From Candidatus Uhrbacteria bacterium CG_4_9_14_3_um_filter_36_7 (GTDB lineage Bacteria; Patescibacteriota; Patescibacteriia; UBA9934; GWF2-40-263), in contig PFWS01000032.1 in NCBI GenBank assembly GCA_002791255.1, positions 188 through 14,119 on the forward strand: a stretch of 13,932 bases of DNA, read 5' to 3'. A model generated the notes under the pieces. The model saw only the letters and a program-made list of their open reading frames with translations, was not told where the DNA came from and did not search any database. The translations under genes and the position numbers were made by a program. Of the stretch, positions 7,843 to 13,932 are shown one piece after another; position 1 is the stretch's first letter, and each line of letters opens with the position of its first letter.

Positions 7843-7969
7843 AACTCTCCTCCTTTGTTTGTATGAAAATAAACCCCCGTTATCTTTAGGAAAAAAGAAA
7901 GCTCTATGAATGTCAAAAAAATAATTTTAAAAAATGTCTTTGTTAGAACAACATAATTTATAAATAAAT
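7843..7969. other. AT-rich intergenic stretch upstream of the MopE-like unit
   Basis: Between the serS terminator and the lipoprotein leader. Very AT-rich. A consensus -35 for the minus strand (TTGACA, 7916-7911) is present but no -10 at normal spacing; the closest sequence, TAAAGA, is 22 nt away. The promoter of the lipoprotein gene must lie in this area or the leader, but I cannot place it. No tRNA or convincing gene seen. Confidence 0.4.
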
Positions 7970-8006
7970 TTAAAAAATAAAAAAGAAGCTCGTTTTCGCA
8001 AGCTCC
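7970..8006 (-). terminator. intrinsic terminator of serS
   Basis: On the minus strand, GGAGCTTG pairs with CGAGCTTC (two G-U pairs) across loop CGAAAA (8006-7985), followed by TTTTTTATTTTTT. It lies about 49 nt past the serS stop. The strong U-tract makes it a clear factor-independent terminator. Confidence 0.85.
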
Positions 8007-8054
8007 TTTTGTCAAAAAAATCTAACTTTTAACAGTGGATAACAAAATGTACTA

Positions 8055-9317
8055 TTATCCAATCATTTCTTTTTGCATCCAGCTTTGTAATACTTCTGGA
8101 ATTTTAACTTTTCCATCTTTTTGCTGATAATTCTCAAGAATAGCAATCATTATTCGTCCAAGTGCAAAAGCTGTTCCATTTAAAGCATGTGCAAATTCAT
8201 TTTTTCCTTCTTTTGTTTTATAACGAATCTTCAAGCGTCTTGTTTGAAAATCAGTTGTGTTTGAAGTGGAGTGAGTTTCGCGATATTTTTCTTGTCCTGG
8301 CATCCACGTTTCAATATCATAAGTTCTGGCAGATGGAGCACCAATATCAGAAGAACAAAGTCGCAAAACTCGATAAGGAAGTTTTAACCCTTGCATCAGC
8401 TTTTCTTCCATTGAAAGCAAAAAAAGATGCTCTTGATCTGATTGTTCAGGAGTTGTAAAACTAAACATTTCAATTTTATCAAATTGATGCATGCGCAAAA
8501 TACCACGTACATCTTTGCCGTGACTTCCAGCTTCACGCCTGTAACATGGCGAAAATCCAATATATCGCAAGGGCAGCTCCTCTTCTTTTAAAATTTCATT
8601 CATGTGCATTGGCCCAATAGCTTGCTCTGAAGTTCCAATAAGAACAGCATCATCATTTTTTAAATGATAAACTTCCTCTTCCCCGCCATGTGCTAAATAC
8701 CCCATACTTGCCATTGCCCCACGACTAATAATATGAGGTGGTAAAACTGGAATAAATTTTTCTTGTAGTGAGGTTGTAAGGGTATATTGAATAAGAGCAA
8801 ATTCAAGAAGAACCAAATCTCCTTTTAGATAAGTAAATCTGCTACCAGAAACTTTCCCTGCTCGATCACTATCTATAAGACCAAGCGATTCTCCAAGAGC
8901 TACATGATCTTTTATTTCAAAATCAAACTCTGGAATCTGCCCAACCTTTCGAAGCTCTTCATTATCTACATCACTTGAACCAGTTTTTACGTCATCACGC
9001 AAAATATTTGGATATAATAAAAGCTCTTGTTCAAGCTCTTGTTCAAGCTCTACCAGATGTGATTCAAGTTCTTTAATCTGTATTTTTAAAGACTGCCCAT
9101 CTTGAATAAATCCTTGACGCTCAGTATCGCTTGCTTGCTTTACCAAAGCGGCATTGGCATTTATCTTCGCCCGAAGCTCTTCTACTTCTTGTTGCTTTGC
9201 TTTTTTTTCTTCTGCCAAACGCACAGTTAAAAAAACATCAATATCATCTCGACGGCGACGTTTATTATTTTCTATTACTTTTTGTGGATTTTGAAGAATA
9301 AATTTAAGATCAAGCAT
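8055..9317 (-). CDS. serS: seryl-tRNA synthetase
   Basis: Class II aminoacyl-tRNA synthetase that charges tRNA-Ser with serine using ATP in the cytoplasm. Full length at 420 residues. Seen: N-terminal tRNA-binding coiled-coil arm (about 30-100); motif 1 region from SGSRFTYLKGDLVLLE (157-172); the serine-binding TSE at 229-231; motif 2 with YRREAGSHGKDVRGILRMHQFDKIE (259 onward); motif 3 LNGTAFALGR (379-388). Motif 3 has TAFALGR where the usual family text is SGLAVGR, a variation I associate with CPR enzymes. The ATG at 9317 gives the canonical opening MLDLKFI. No Shine-Dalgarno sequence is visible. It is monocistronic, with its own terminator, and diverges from the lipoprotein gene to the right. 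A 12-bp tandem repeat lies in the coiled-coil region. Confidence 0.97.
   Translation of the reverse strand: MLDLKFILQNPQKVIENNKRRRRDDIDVFLTVRLAEEKKAKQQEVEELRAKINANAALVKQASDTERQGFIQDGQSLKIQIKELESHLVELEQELEQELLLYPNILRDDVKTGSSDVDNEELRKVGQIPEFDFEIKDHVALGESLGLIDSDRAGKVSGSRFTYLKGDLVLLEFALIQYTLTTSLQEKFIPVLPPHIISRGAMASMGYLAHGGEEEVYHLKNDDAVLIGTSEQAIGPMHMNEILKEEELPLRYIGFSPCYRREAGSHGKDVRGILRMHQFDKIEMFSFTTPEQSDQEHLFLLSMEEKLMQGLKLPYRVLRLCSSDIGAPSARTYDIETWMPGQEKYRETHSTSNTTDFQTRRLKIRYKTKEGKNEFAHALNGTAFALGRIMIAILENYQQKDGKVKIPEVLQSWMQKEMIG
9022..9051 (-). repeat. 12-bp tandem repeat inside serS
   Basis: AGCTCTTGTTCA repeated two and a half times on the plus strand. On the coding strand it encodes the heptad-like ELEQELEQEL at the end of the coiled-coil arm. 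Length is a multiple of three, so changes in copy number would keep the frame. Confidence 0.85.
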
Positions 9318-9412
9318 AAGGGAAGAAGTAAGAATTAAGAAATTTAATCCTAGCAGAAAACCTAAAGAAATTGAAGAACCTTAAGGAACTTAAAGAACTT
9401 ATCAACACCCTA

Positions 9413-9418
9413 TGTCAA
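9413..9418 (-). promoter_or_regulatory. possible -35 box of serS
   Basis: A consensus TTGACA facing serS, 6 nt from the opposing TTGACA of the plus-strand promoter. No convincing -10 at 16-18 nt; the extended-10-like TGCTAGGAT (minus strand, about 9355-9347) closer to the gene is an alternative that would not use this box. Assignment uncertain. Confidence 0.35.
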
Positions 9419-9424
9419 ACTTTC

Positions 9425-9455
9425 TTGACACATTTTTTATTTTTTGAGCTATAAT
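9425..9455 (+). promoter_or_regulatory. promoter of the plus-strand lipoprotein gene
   Basis: Both hexamers are perfect: TTGACA (9425-9430) and TATAAT (9450-9455), with a 19-nt spacer that is longer than the optimum of 17. Transcription would begin near 9462, giving a leader of about 145 nt. The spacer is nearly all A/T. Confidence 0.7.
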
Positions 9456-9461
9456 AAAAAT

Positions 9462-9607
9462 AGAAATAGCTTTTCGAGAGGAGGAGTCGGGCTTTCTTAG
9501 CCCGCCTTGCTCTTTTCATTCTTTGGGGAGATAAACTCCCCATTCAAATTGGCTCATCCCGCGCGTTGGTCTAAAACCCAACCACGGGGAAACGCGGAGG
9601 TACGACC
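9462..9607 (+). promoter_or_regulatory. structured 5' leader of the lipoprotein gene
   Basis: Three stem-loops in succession. First, CGGGCT/AGCCCG (9488-9493 and 9499-9504, 5-nt loop). Second, GGGGAG/CTCCCC (9525-9530 and 9536-9541, loop ATAAA). Third, an outer stem CCGCG/CGCGG (9559-9563 and 9593-9597) enclosing GTTGG/CCAAC (9565-9569 and 9578-9582). The outer stem of the third takes in the first two G of the Shine-Dalgarno GGAGG (9596-9600), so folding would compete with ribosome binding. The first hairpin is followed by TGCTCTTTTC, a weak terminator-like tail. No known riboswitch class recognised. Confidence 0.45.
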
Positions 9608-10240
9608 ATGTTTACGAATCGTTGGCTCGCTCTCCTGCTCCCCATCGCGGGAGCACTTGTGGTTATTACTGGATGTCCACTGCTCGGCGACATCACTACC
9701 CAGGACGACGACACATTCGTCGGGGACAACAATGACGATGACACCACGACTGTTTCTTTCAAAGCGACGATCGAAACTGGGGCACCTGTTCCGGCAGATT
9801 TCTGGCTGAATGGAGACCTGGCGGACGAATGCATGAATGTCAAATCGTGCAAAGTCGAAGTCATTGAAGCAGATGAATATACGGTAATCCCAAAAGTCGA
9901 TGGATTTCTTTTTCCAGAAAAAACGGCACCAATCAACCAGAACGGAGACTTGATTAAATTGGACTGGAACTGCAATGGATGTTGGGGTATTGAACTTGGT
10001 GCCACATATAAAGATGAGTCCGGGACTTACGACGTTGAAAGTTTTATCGAGAACGGAGTTGTCTTGATCTATTTAGATTTCGCCTTTCCTGGAATCCCAA
10101 TGACCGGGTACACATTTGACGGAAAGAACGAGATAGACTGGAGACTGGCCGGTTCAATCTCTGGTGACCTGAACACAATCTCATATACAATATATGACGA
10201 TACTGAAAAGATCCATGAAAGTGGTTCACTCGAAATATGA
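9608..10240 (+). CDS. predicted lipoprotein, Asp-rich linker and beta-type domain
   Basis: A 210-residue predicted lipoprotein of unknown function. Seen: hydrophobic signal sequence (about 6-22) with lipobox ITGC and lipidated Cys23; a linker at 30-48 rich in Asp and Thr (TTQDDDT, GDNNDDDTTT); then a domain (about 49-210) with alternating hydrophobic residues that suggests beta strands. Mature-part cysteines are C75, C81, C122 and C125 (CNGC), enough for two disulfides or a metal site. Start: ATG with a strong GGAGG ribosome site 7 nt upstream. The gene is GC-richer (about 50-57% in its first lines, about 43% near the end) than the flanking genes, and richer in GC-ending codons. It stands alone with its own promoter and terminator. 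It ends in TGA, unlike the other genes seen here. Confidence 0.85.
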   Translation: MFTNRWLALLLPIAGALVVITGCPLLGDITTQDDDTFVGDNNDDDTTTVSFKATIETGAPVPADFWLNGDLADECMNVKSCKVEVIEADEYTVIPKVDGFLFPEKTAPINQNGDLIKLDWNCNGCWGIELGATYKDESGTYDVESFIENGVVLIYLDFAFPGIPMTGYTFDGKNEIDWRLAGSISGDLNTISYTIYDDTEKIHESGSLEI

Positions 10241-10262
10241 CCACACACTGCGAGCCAACACT

Positions 10263-10291
10263 AAAGCCAGAGTCGAAAGACCCTGGCTTTT
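10263..10291 (+). terminator. hairpin terminator, probably bidirectional
   Basis: Stem AAAGCCAG (10263-10270) with CTGGCTTT (10283-10290), one A-C mismatch, then GTC/GAC closing a GAAA tetraloop (10272-10281). It is 22 nt past the lipoprotein stop. It also lies 16 nt beyond the stop of the converging minus-strand gene, and the symmetrical A/T flanks allow use in both directions, though both U-tracts are short. Confidence 0.75.
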
Positions 10292-10306
10292 CAAATTCTT
10301 AAAAAA

Positions 10307-13300
10307 TTAATTTTGTGGTTCAACTACAATATAACCAGTAAAATTTATCCATGGATTTGTCGTTCCACCCCAATAATCTGGACAACTCTTATCTATTCCC
10401 TCGCTTGGACACTTACTCGTATTACATTCATCATAAATCTTCCCAGCATAACAATTATCAGTATTATCATCGCTTAATGCTGACGTACAATTTCCTGTGC
10501 ACCAGCCCCAGTTGTCTTTAAGATGTACCCTTGGCTGAAAGACACACATATTTTTGGCAAATGGAAGTTCTTTGCCTCCCCCAAGACATGGGGAATTTTT
10601 TAATCGTCCATCTTCTGTAAACTCACAAAGTCCAAGAGTATTTAAGATGCTTTCAGAACAAAGATAATCATGTTCAAAATTGAAGTAGCTTGCATCACAG
10701 GCAGAATTTGTAAATCCCCATTCAAGATTCCCATCTTCATCTGCTCCATCACAATATGTTAATGTTTTATTTCCACTCTTTGGAATAAGACCTCGATGAT
10801 TTTTATAAAAATTATTACCTGAGCTACTTCCGGTTTGACTATTTGTTGGCCATGGCAATCCTCCACCTTCAGTACTTCGCTTTCCATCACCCCAATCAAC
10901 TACAATATTTCGAAGCGGCATTTGGTCTGAATCCGCGTAAGCAAAGAATTTTACAGTTACATGTTGTTGTCCTTCTGTACCCGAAATAATTCCACTATCT
11001 ACTCCATTAACAGTAAAAGCATCTTCCTCTCCTTCCTGACATAAATTGGAATAACACATTCCAACAGATTTAACCACTGGCGGGGTTGGTACTACTTTTC
11101 CGTCTCCTGTGGCTGTAATATCCCAAGTCGTCCATTCTTCACTAAGTGTTTTATTTTCATATTTTCCAAGCACGGTTGATTTAGAAGAATTGTCAAGGGC
11201 ATTCCAAGCATCGCTGGGATTATTTTCTTTTACAATATTACCAGCATTTCCAGGATTCCAAACATAAGAACCGGAAATTGATTTTGCAAAAATTTGCTTC
11301 AATCGATCAACCGCTCGTTGGATCATTTGATCAGAAGGCTCGGTACCTTCAGGACCTATAAAATAATACGTTGTTCCTCCATAAGAAGAAGAATAACCAG
11401 AACCTAATTCAATAGCTTGATAAGGACGAGCATAATCTCCAGTTTGTTCATTTGGGGGCATGCTATATTCAGACGGACACTTAACATTTGTGCTAATAGT
11501 TTCAGGAATCTTTGCTAAATCAAGATAACTATCGTCATTGCTATCACACATTGCTGGAGTAATAGGAACTGGATCTATTTGATAAAACGATTCTGCTTTA
11601 AACTCATTTAAATCTTTAACAGCTCCAAAAGGATAAATCGAAGTAAGAGTCGAATAATTTAGTCCTTCTGTATCACTTTGAATTGTATAACGACTTTGTG
11701 CACTTCCATCATCCCACACCCTATCAGTCCAAGCTATATTATATTCAGTTTTATTGTCTTTTGTAGCAACTTTTATCAAAGAGGTACAAGCAACCTCAGG
11801 ATAAATAGGAATAACTAAATCTCGATATAGATGACTATCATCTTCATCTCCTTCATAAACATAAATACTTTGATCGCTCAATTTTTCTTGAAGAAATGAT
11901 TCAACATCTGATTCAAGAAGTCCTTTTACTGCACAATCTGCATATCGGGTTTTTAAAGATGTCCATGTATCAGCTGGAGCTGCATACATTGTAAAATTAA
12001 TATAAGAACCATCTATTTGATCTGATTCATTATCGGCAATACTATTTGAAGAAGTAATAGCTTTACTTGAAAGCCCAGTTGGTGCCTCACATGGCTCCCC
12101 ACTATCTTCATGAAAAGATAATTCTGGAACACAGAAAAATGGACAATCTGAATCAGAATTATCATCATCTGCCCCACCACACATAGGATCACCATCATCT
12201 TTTTTTGGAGCATAATCTTTACACCCTGTAATCACACCAAAATAACCACGCGGACAAAAAGCCGTCATCCAACAGGCTTCATGGTTCCACCAACTACTTC
12301 CAACAGCTGTATCGTTTTGACAATTTAAAACATAGTTTTTTGATGAATCAACTTCATCATAATCAAAAGATTCTGCACAAGCAAAATCAGTACTTGTTTT
12401 AAGAGTATAAGTTACATCTACATCTGCACAATAATAAGTATCCTTCTCTCCATATCCAGCCTCTGTATATTTTGCATATAAATCTGTTGATCCAACTAAT
12501 TGATCAACTGGAAGCCAAGTAAGACATGCGCGATTTTTAGTATCAGTTTCTCCATTAATCTGGATAGATGTATCGCGTTCAACACAATACCCTTCCCAAC
12601 CAAGGAAGGTATCTTTTTTTGTAACTGGGCTACAATCCCCTCCATCACAAAGATCTGCTCCACATAGACTTCCTTCACAATCATCTACTCCACAGGCTTT
12701 ACCAGGATTTTTTCCTCCTATACACAAAGCATTTGGAATCGATTCAAAAGAAATATCAACAGGATAATAACGGAAACTTGCCCCTTGACCATAAGAAATC
12801 CTATCATAATTACACATACAATCATCTGTAAACTGAATGCTTCCATCACTTGCAAGATAAGGCGCGCAAGTGGATACTCCTTGGAACCCATATTTAAAGG
12901 TATAAGGAGTTGCATCATATGTATTAATAGATTCTTTTGGATTATTTAAAGCATCTGGATCTATCCATTCTTCTACAATATCAACTGAAAACGGAGAAGA
13001 TATTTCTGGATATCCACGACATTGTTGAGTTTCTGATACCTCAATTTCAAATGGAGCTCCATTAACATCGAGTAAACAATTTTCATTATAACAAGCACCG
13101 GTTTTAGCAAGAGCTGCTGGGATACAAGTACCACCACTAGTACAGTCGCTTGTATTAAAACAACCCATCTGTTTGCCACTACTATCTTTTTTAATTTCCA
13201 CACAAACACCACCCTGACATGTGGTATATGGAGAAGTTGTACAATCATTATCAGCAGTACAATAAGTTTCTGTGCTTGGTGATGCAATACAGTAGCCAGT

Positions 13301-13932
13301 AATACACGTCTCCAAAGAAGCAGTATTACAAGCATTATCATTTGTGCAAGTTTTTCCACTTATTGAACAAAAACCAACCAAACAATCTTCTCCACGATTT
13401 TCATCACAATACCCTGCCATATAGGCAAGTCGATAATCTGGTTCTGCTATCTCACAAATTTGACTACTATTTTTACAATCACTATCAATGGCACATTCTT
13501 TTAATTCACCTTTTGAATCTTTTTGTGGCTCATGACTCACATTATCAACACAATACAAGCTTGGATTAATATTGATTTGTCCATAGAACTCAATAGGTAA
13601 TTGATTGGGAATAGAAAACCCTGAATATTCAAGACCATACCAAGAAGTATTACGCCCAGTATAAATGTCAGTTGTAAGAGTTAAAGGGGTTTGCTCTGTC
13701 CAATTTGAGCAAAAGGTTGAATCTCCTGATCGGCTATATTGAGTACATAAATCAATTTGATCACAAATATTACGATAATGTCCGTCCCGTTCGTCCCAAG
13801 CTGAATACCAACTCGAGCATGCAAGCCACTGCGCGCAAGCCCGATCTCGATCAACTTGAATAACTGAATTAGTATCATTTTCAAATCGATAGGCATCAGT
13901 TACTTCCACACATGTTCCTGTTAGATCATTTC
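10307..13932 (-). CDS. giant Cys-rich extracellular protein with PKD-like domain, N-terminus outside window
   Basis: The frame is open through the right edge (codons reading NDLTGTC precede the GTG at 13909), so at least 1,208 residues are present and the true start is outside. Numbering from 13909: CAQWLAC with following Cys pairs at 25-67, a motif I recall from giant CPR proteins; a block of disulfide-type repeats at about 139-278 (pattern C-x5-DC, T-C-x2-G-x-C, for example CTADNDC and CQGGVC); further Cys clusters at 364-430 and 540-610; a mostly Cys-poor section (about 660-945); and a PKD-like domain with WGDG at 1006-1009 and FEHDY at 1078-1082. About 65 Cys in 1,200 residues, with no transmembrane segment in this part, points to an oxidised, extracellular location. 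Stop TAA. Likely a surface or adhesion protein (inference). A promoter would lie outside the window. Confidence 0.85.
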   Translation of the reverse strand, partial: NDLTGTCVEVTDAYRFENDTNSVIQVDRDRACAQWLACSSWYSAWDERDGHYRNICDQIDLCTQYSRSGDSTFCSNWTEQTPLTLTTDIYTGRNTSWYGLEYSGFSIPNQLPIEFYGQININPSLYCVDNVSHEPQKDSKGELKECAIDSDCKNSSQICEIAEPDYRLAYMAGYCDENRGEDCLVGFCSISGKTCTNDNACNTASLETCITGYCIASPSTETYCTADNDCTTSPYTTCQGGVCVEIKKDSSGKQMGCFNTSDCTSGGTCIPAALAKTGACYNENCLLDVNGAPFEIEVSETQQCRGYPEISSPFSVDIVEEWIDPDALNNPKESINTYDATPYTFKYGFQGVSTCAPYLASDGSIQFTDDCMCNYDRISYGQGASFRYYPVDISFESIPNALCIGGKNPGKACGVDDCEGSLCGADLCDGGDCSPVTKKDTFLGWEGYCVERDTSIQINGETDTKNRACLTWLPVDQLVGSTDLYAKYTEAGYGEKDTYYCADVDVTYTLKTSTDFACAESFDYDEVDSSKNYVLNCQNDTAVGSSWWNHEACWMTAFCPRGYFGVITGCKDYAPKKDDGDPMCGGADDDNSDSDCPFFCVPELSFHEDSGEPCEAPTGLSSKAITSSNSIADNESDQIDGSYINFTMYAAPADTWTSLKTRYADCAVKGLLESDVESFLQEKLSDQSIYVYEGDEDDSHLYRDLVIPIYPEVACTSLIKVATKDNKTEYNIAWTDRVWDDGSAQSRYTIQSDTEGLNYSTLTSIYPFGAVKDLNEFKAESFYQIDPVPITPAMCDSNDDSYLDLAKIPETISTNVKCPSEYSMPPNEQTGDYARPYQAIELGSGYSSSYGGTTYYFIGPEGTEPSDQMIQRAVDRLKQIFAKSISGSYVWNPGNAGNIVKENNPSDAWNALDNSSKSTVLGKYENKTLSEEWTTWDITATGDGKVVPTPPVVKSVGMCYSNLCQEGEEDAFTVNGVDSGIISGTEGQQHVTVKFFAYADSDQMPLRNIVVDWGDGKRSTEGGGLPWPTNSQTGSSSGNNFYKNHRGLIPKSGNKTLTYCDGADEDGNLEWGFTNSACDASYFNFEHDYLCSESILNTLGLCEFTEDGRLKNSPCLGGGKELPFAKNMCVFQPRVHLKDNWGWCTGNCTSALSDDNTDNCYAGKIYDECNTSKCPSEGIDKSCPDYWGGTTNPWINFTGYIVVEPQN

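Noticed and set aside
7815..8015. Minus-strand 66-codon frame between serS and the MopE-like gene
   Set aside because: It begins inside the serS terminator hairpin, runs through AT-rich low-complexity sequence and has no ribosome site.
9507..9809. Plus-strand 100-codon frame overlapping the lipoprotein gene
   Set aside because: TTG start, overlaps the lipobox gene in another frame, Ser/Arg-rich composition typical of a shadow frame.
9608..10240. TGA read as glycine or tryptophan
   Set aside because: Several long frames including serS stay open under the standard code, which would not be expected if TGA were a common sense codon.
13907..13909. GTG at 13909 as start of the giant protein
   Set aside because: The frame stays open to the window edge with plausible coding upstream, so the GTG is internal.
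1..13932. CRISPR arrays, tRNA or rRNA genes, insertion sequences
   Set aside because: No spaced direct repeats, cloverleaf-like segments, ribosomal RNA stretches or transposase frames were seen on either strand.

Overview
The window looks like a Patescibacteria (CPR) genome, probably of the group that includes Magasanikbacteria, Uhrbacteria and Falkowbacteria. The phylum-level call rests on AT-rich coding DNA (about 30-45% GC in lines counted by hand), a type IV secretion (T4SS)-like cassette of the CPR kind with a VirB6/TrbL-like membrane protein, PrgI and a VirB4 divided over two genes, a seryl-tRNA synthetase with a CPR-style active-site region, and a giant Cys-rich PKD-type surface protein. 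The finer placement is from memory of similar proteins and is uncertain. Long uninterrupted ORFs ending in TAA, TAG or TGA fit the standard bacterial code and argue against TGA reassignment.

Layout, left to right. Positions 1-6537 (minus strand) form one tightly packed operon, read from 6537 downward: a polytopic VirB6/TrbL-like protein with a long cytoplasmic tail, an uncharacterised 581-residue soluble protein with a duplicated GGLGM module, PrgI, a TraC-like VirB4 N-terminal protein, and a VirB4 ATPase cut by the window edge. Gaps are 3-21 nt. A good extended -10 promoter sits directly before the first ATG, so the transcript may be nearly leaderless. Positions 6581-7715 hold a separate minus-strand unit for a predicted lipoprotein with MopE-like, thrombospondin type 3 and His-rich segments, preceded by a structured leader. 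Positions 7970-9317 hold serS with its own terminator. Positions 9425-10291 hold a plus-strand unit: a consensus-like promoter, a structured leader of about 145 nt, a GC-richer lipoprotein gene and a terminator. Positions 10307-13932 hold the 3' part of a very large Cys-rich extracellular protein that enters from beyond the right edge.

Working together: the left operon encodes the energy and channel modules of a T4SS-like envelope machine. No relaxase, coupling protein or pilin is visible, so DNA transfer cannot be claimed. Three predicted secreted proteins (the MopE-like lipoprotein, the Asp-rich lipoprotein and the giant PKD/Cys protein) lie nearby and are plausible surface structures, but a functional link to the T4SS is inference. 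The most distinctive features are the 581-residue T4SS-linked protein, the two lipoprotein genes whose leaders can fold over their strong ribosome binding sites, and the disulfide-rich giant protein.
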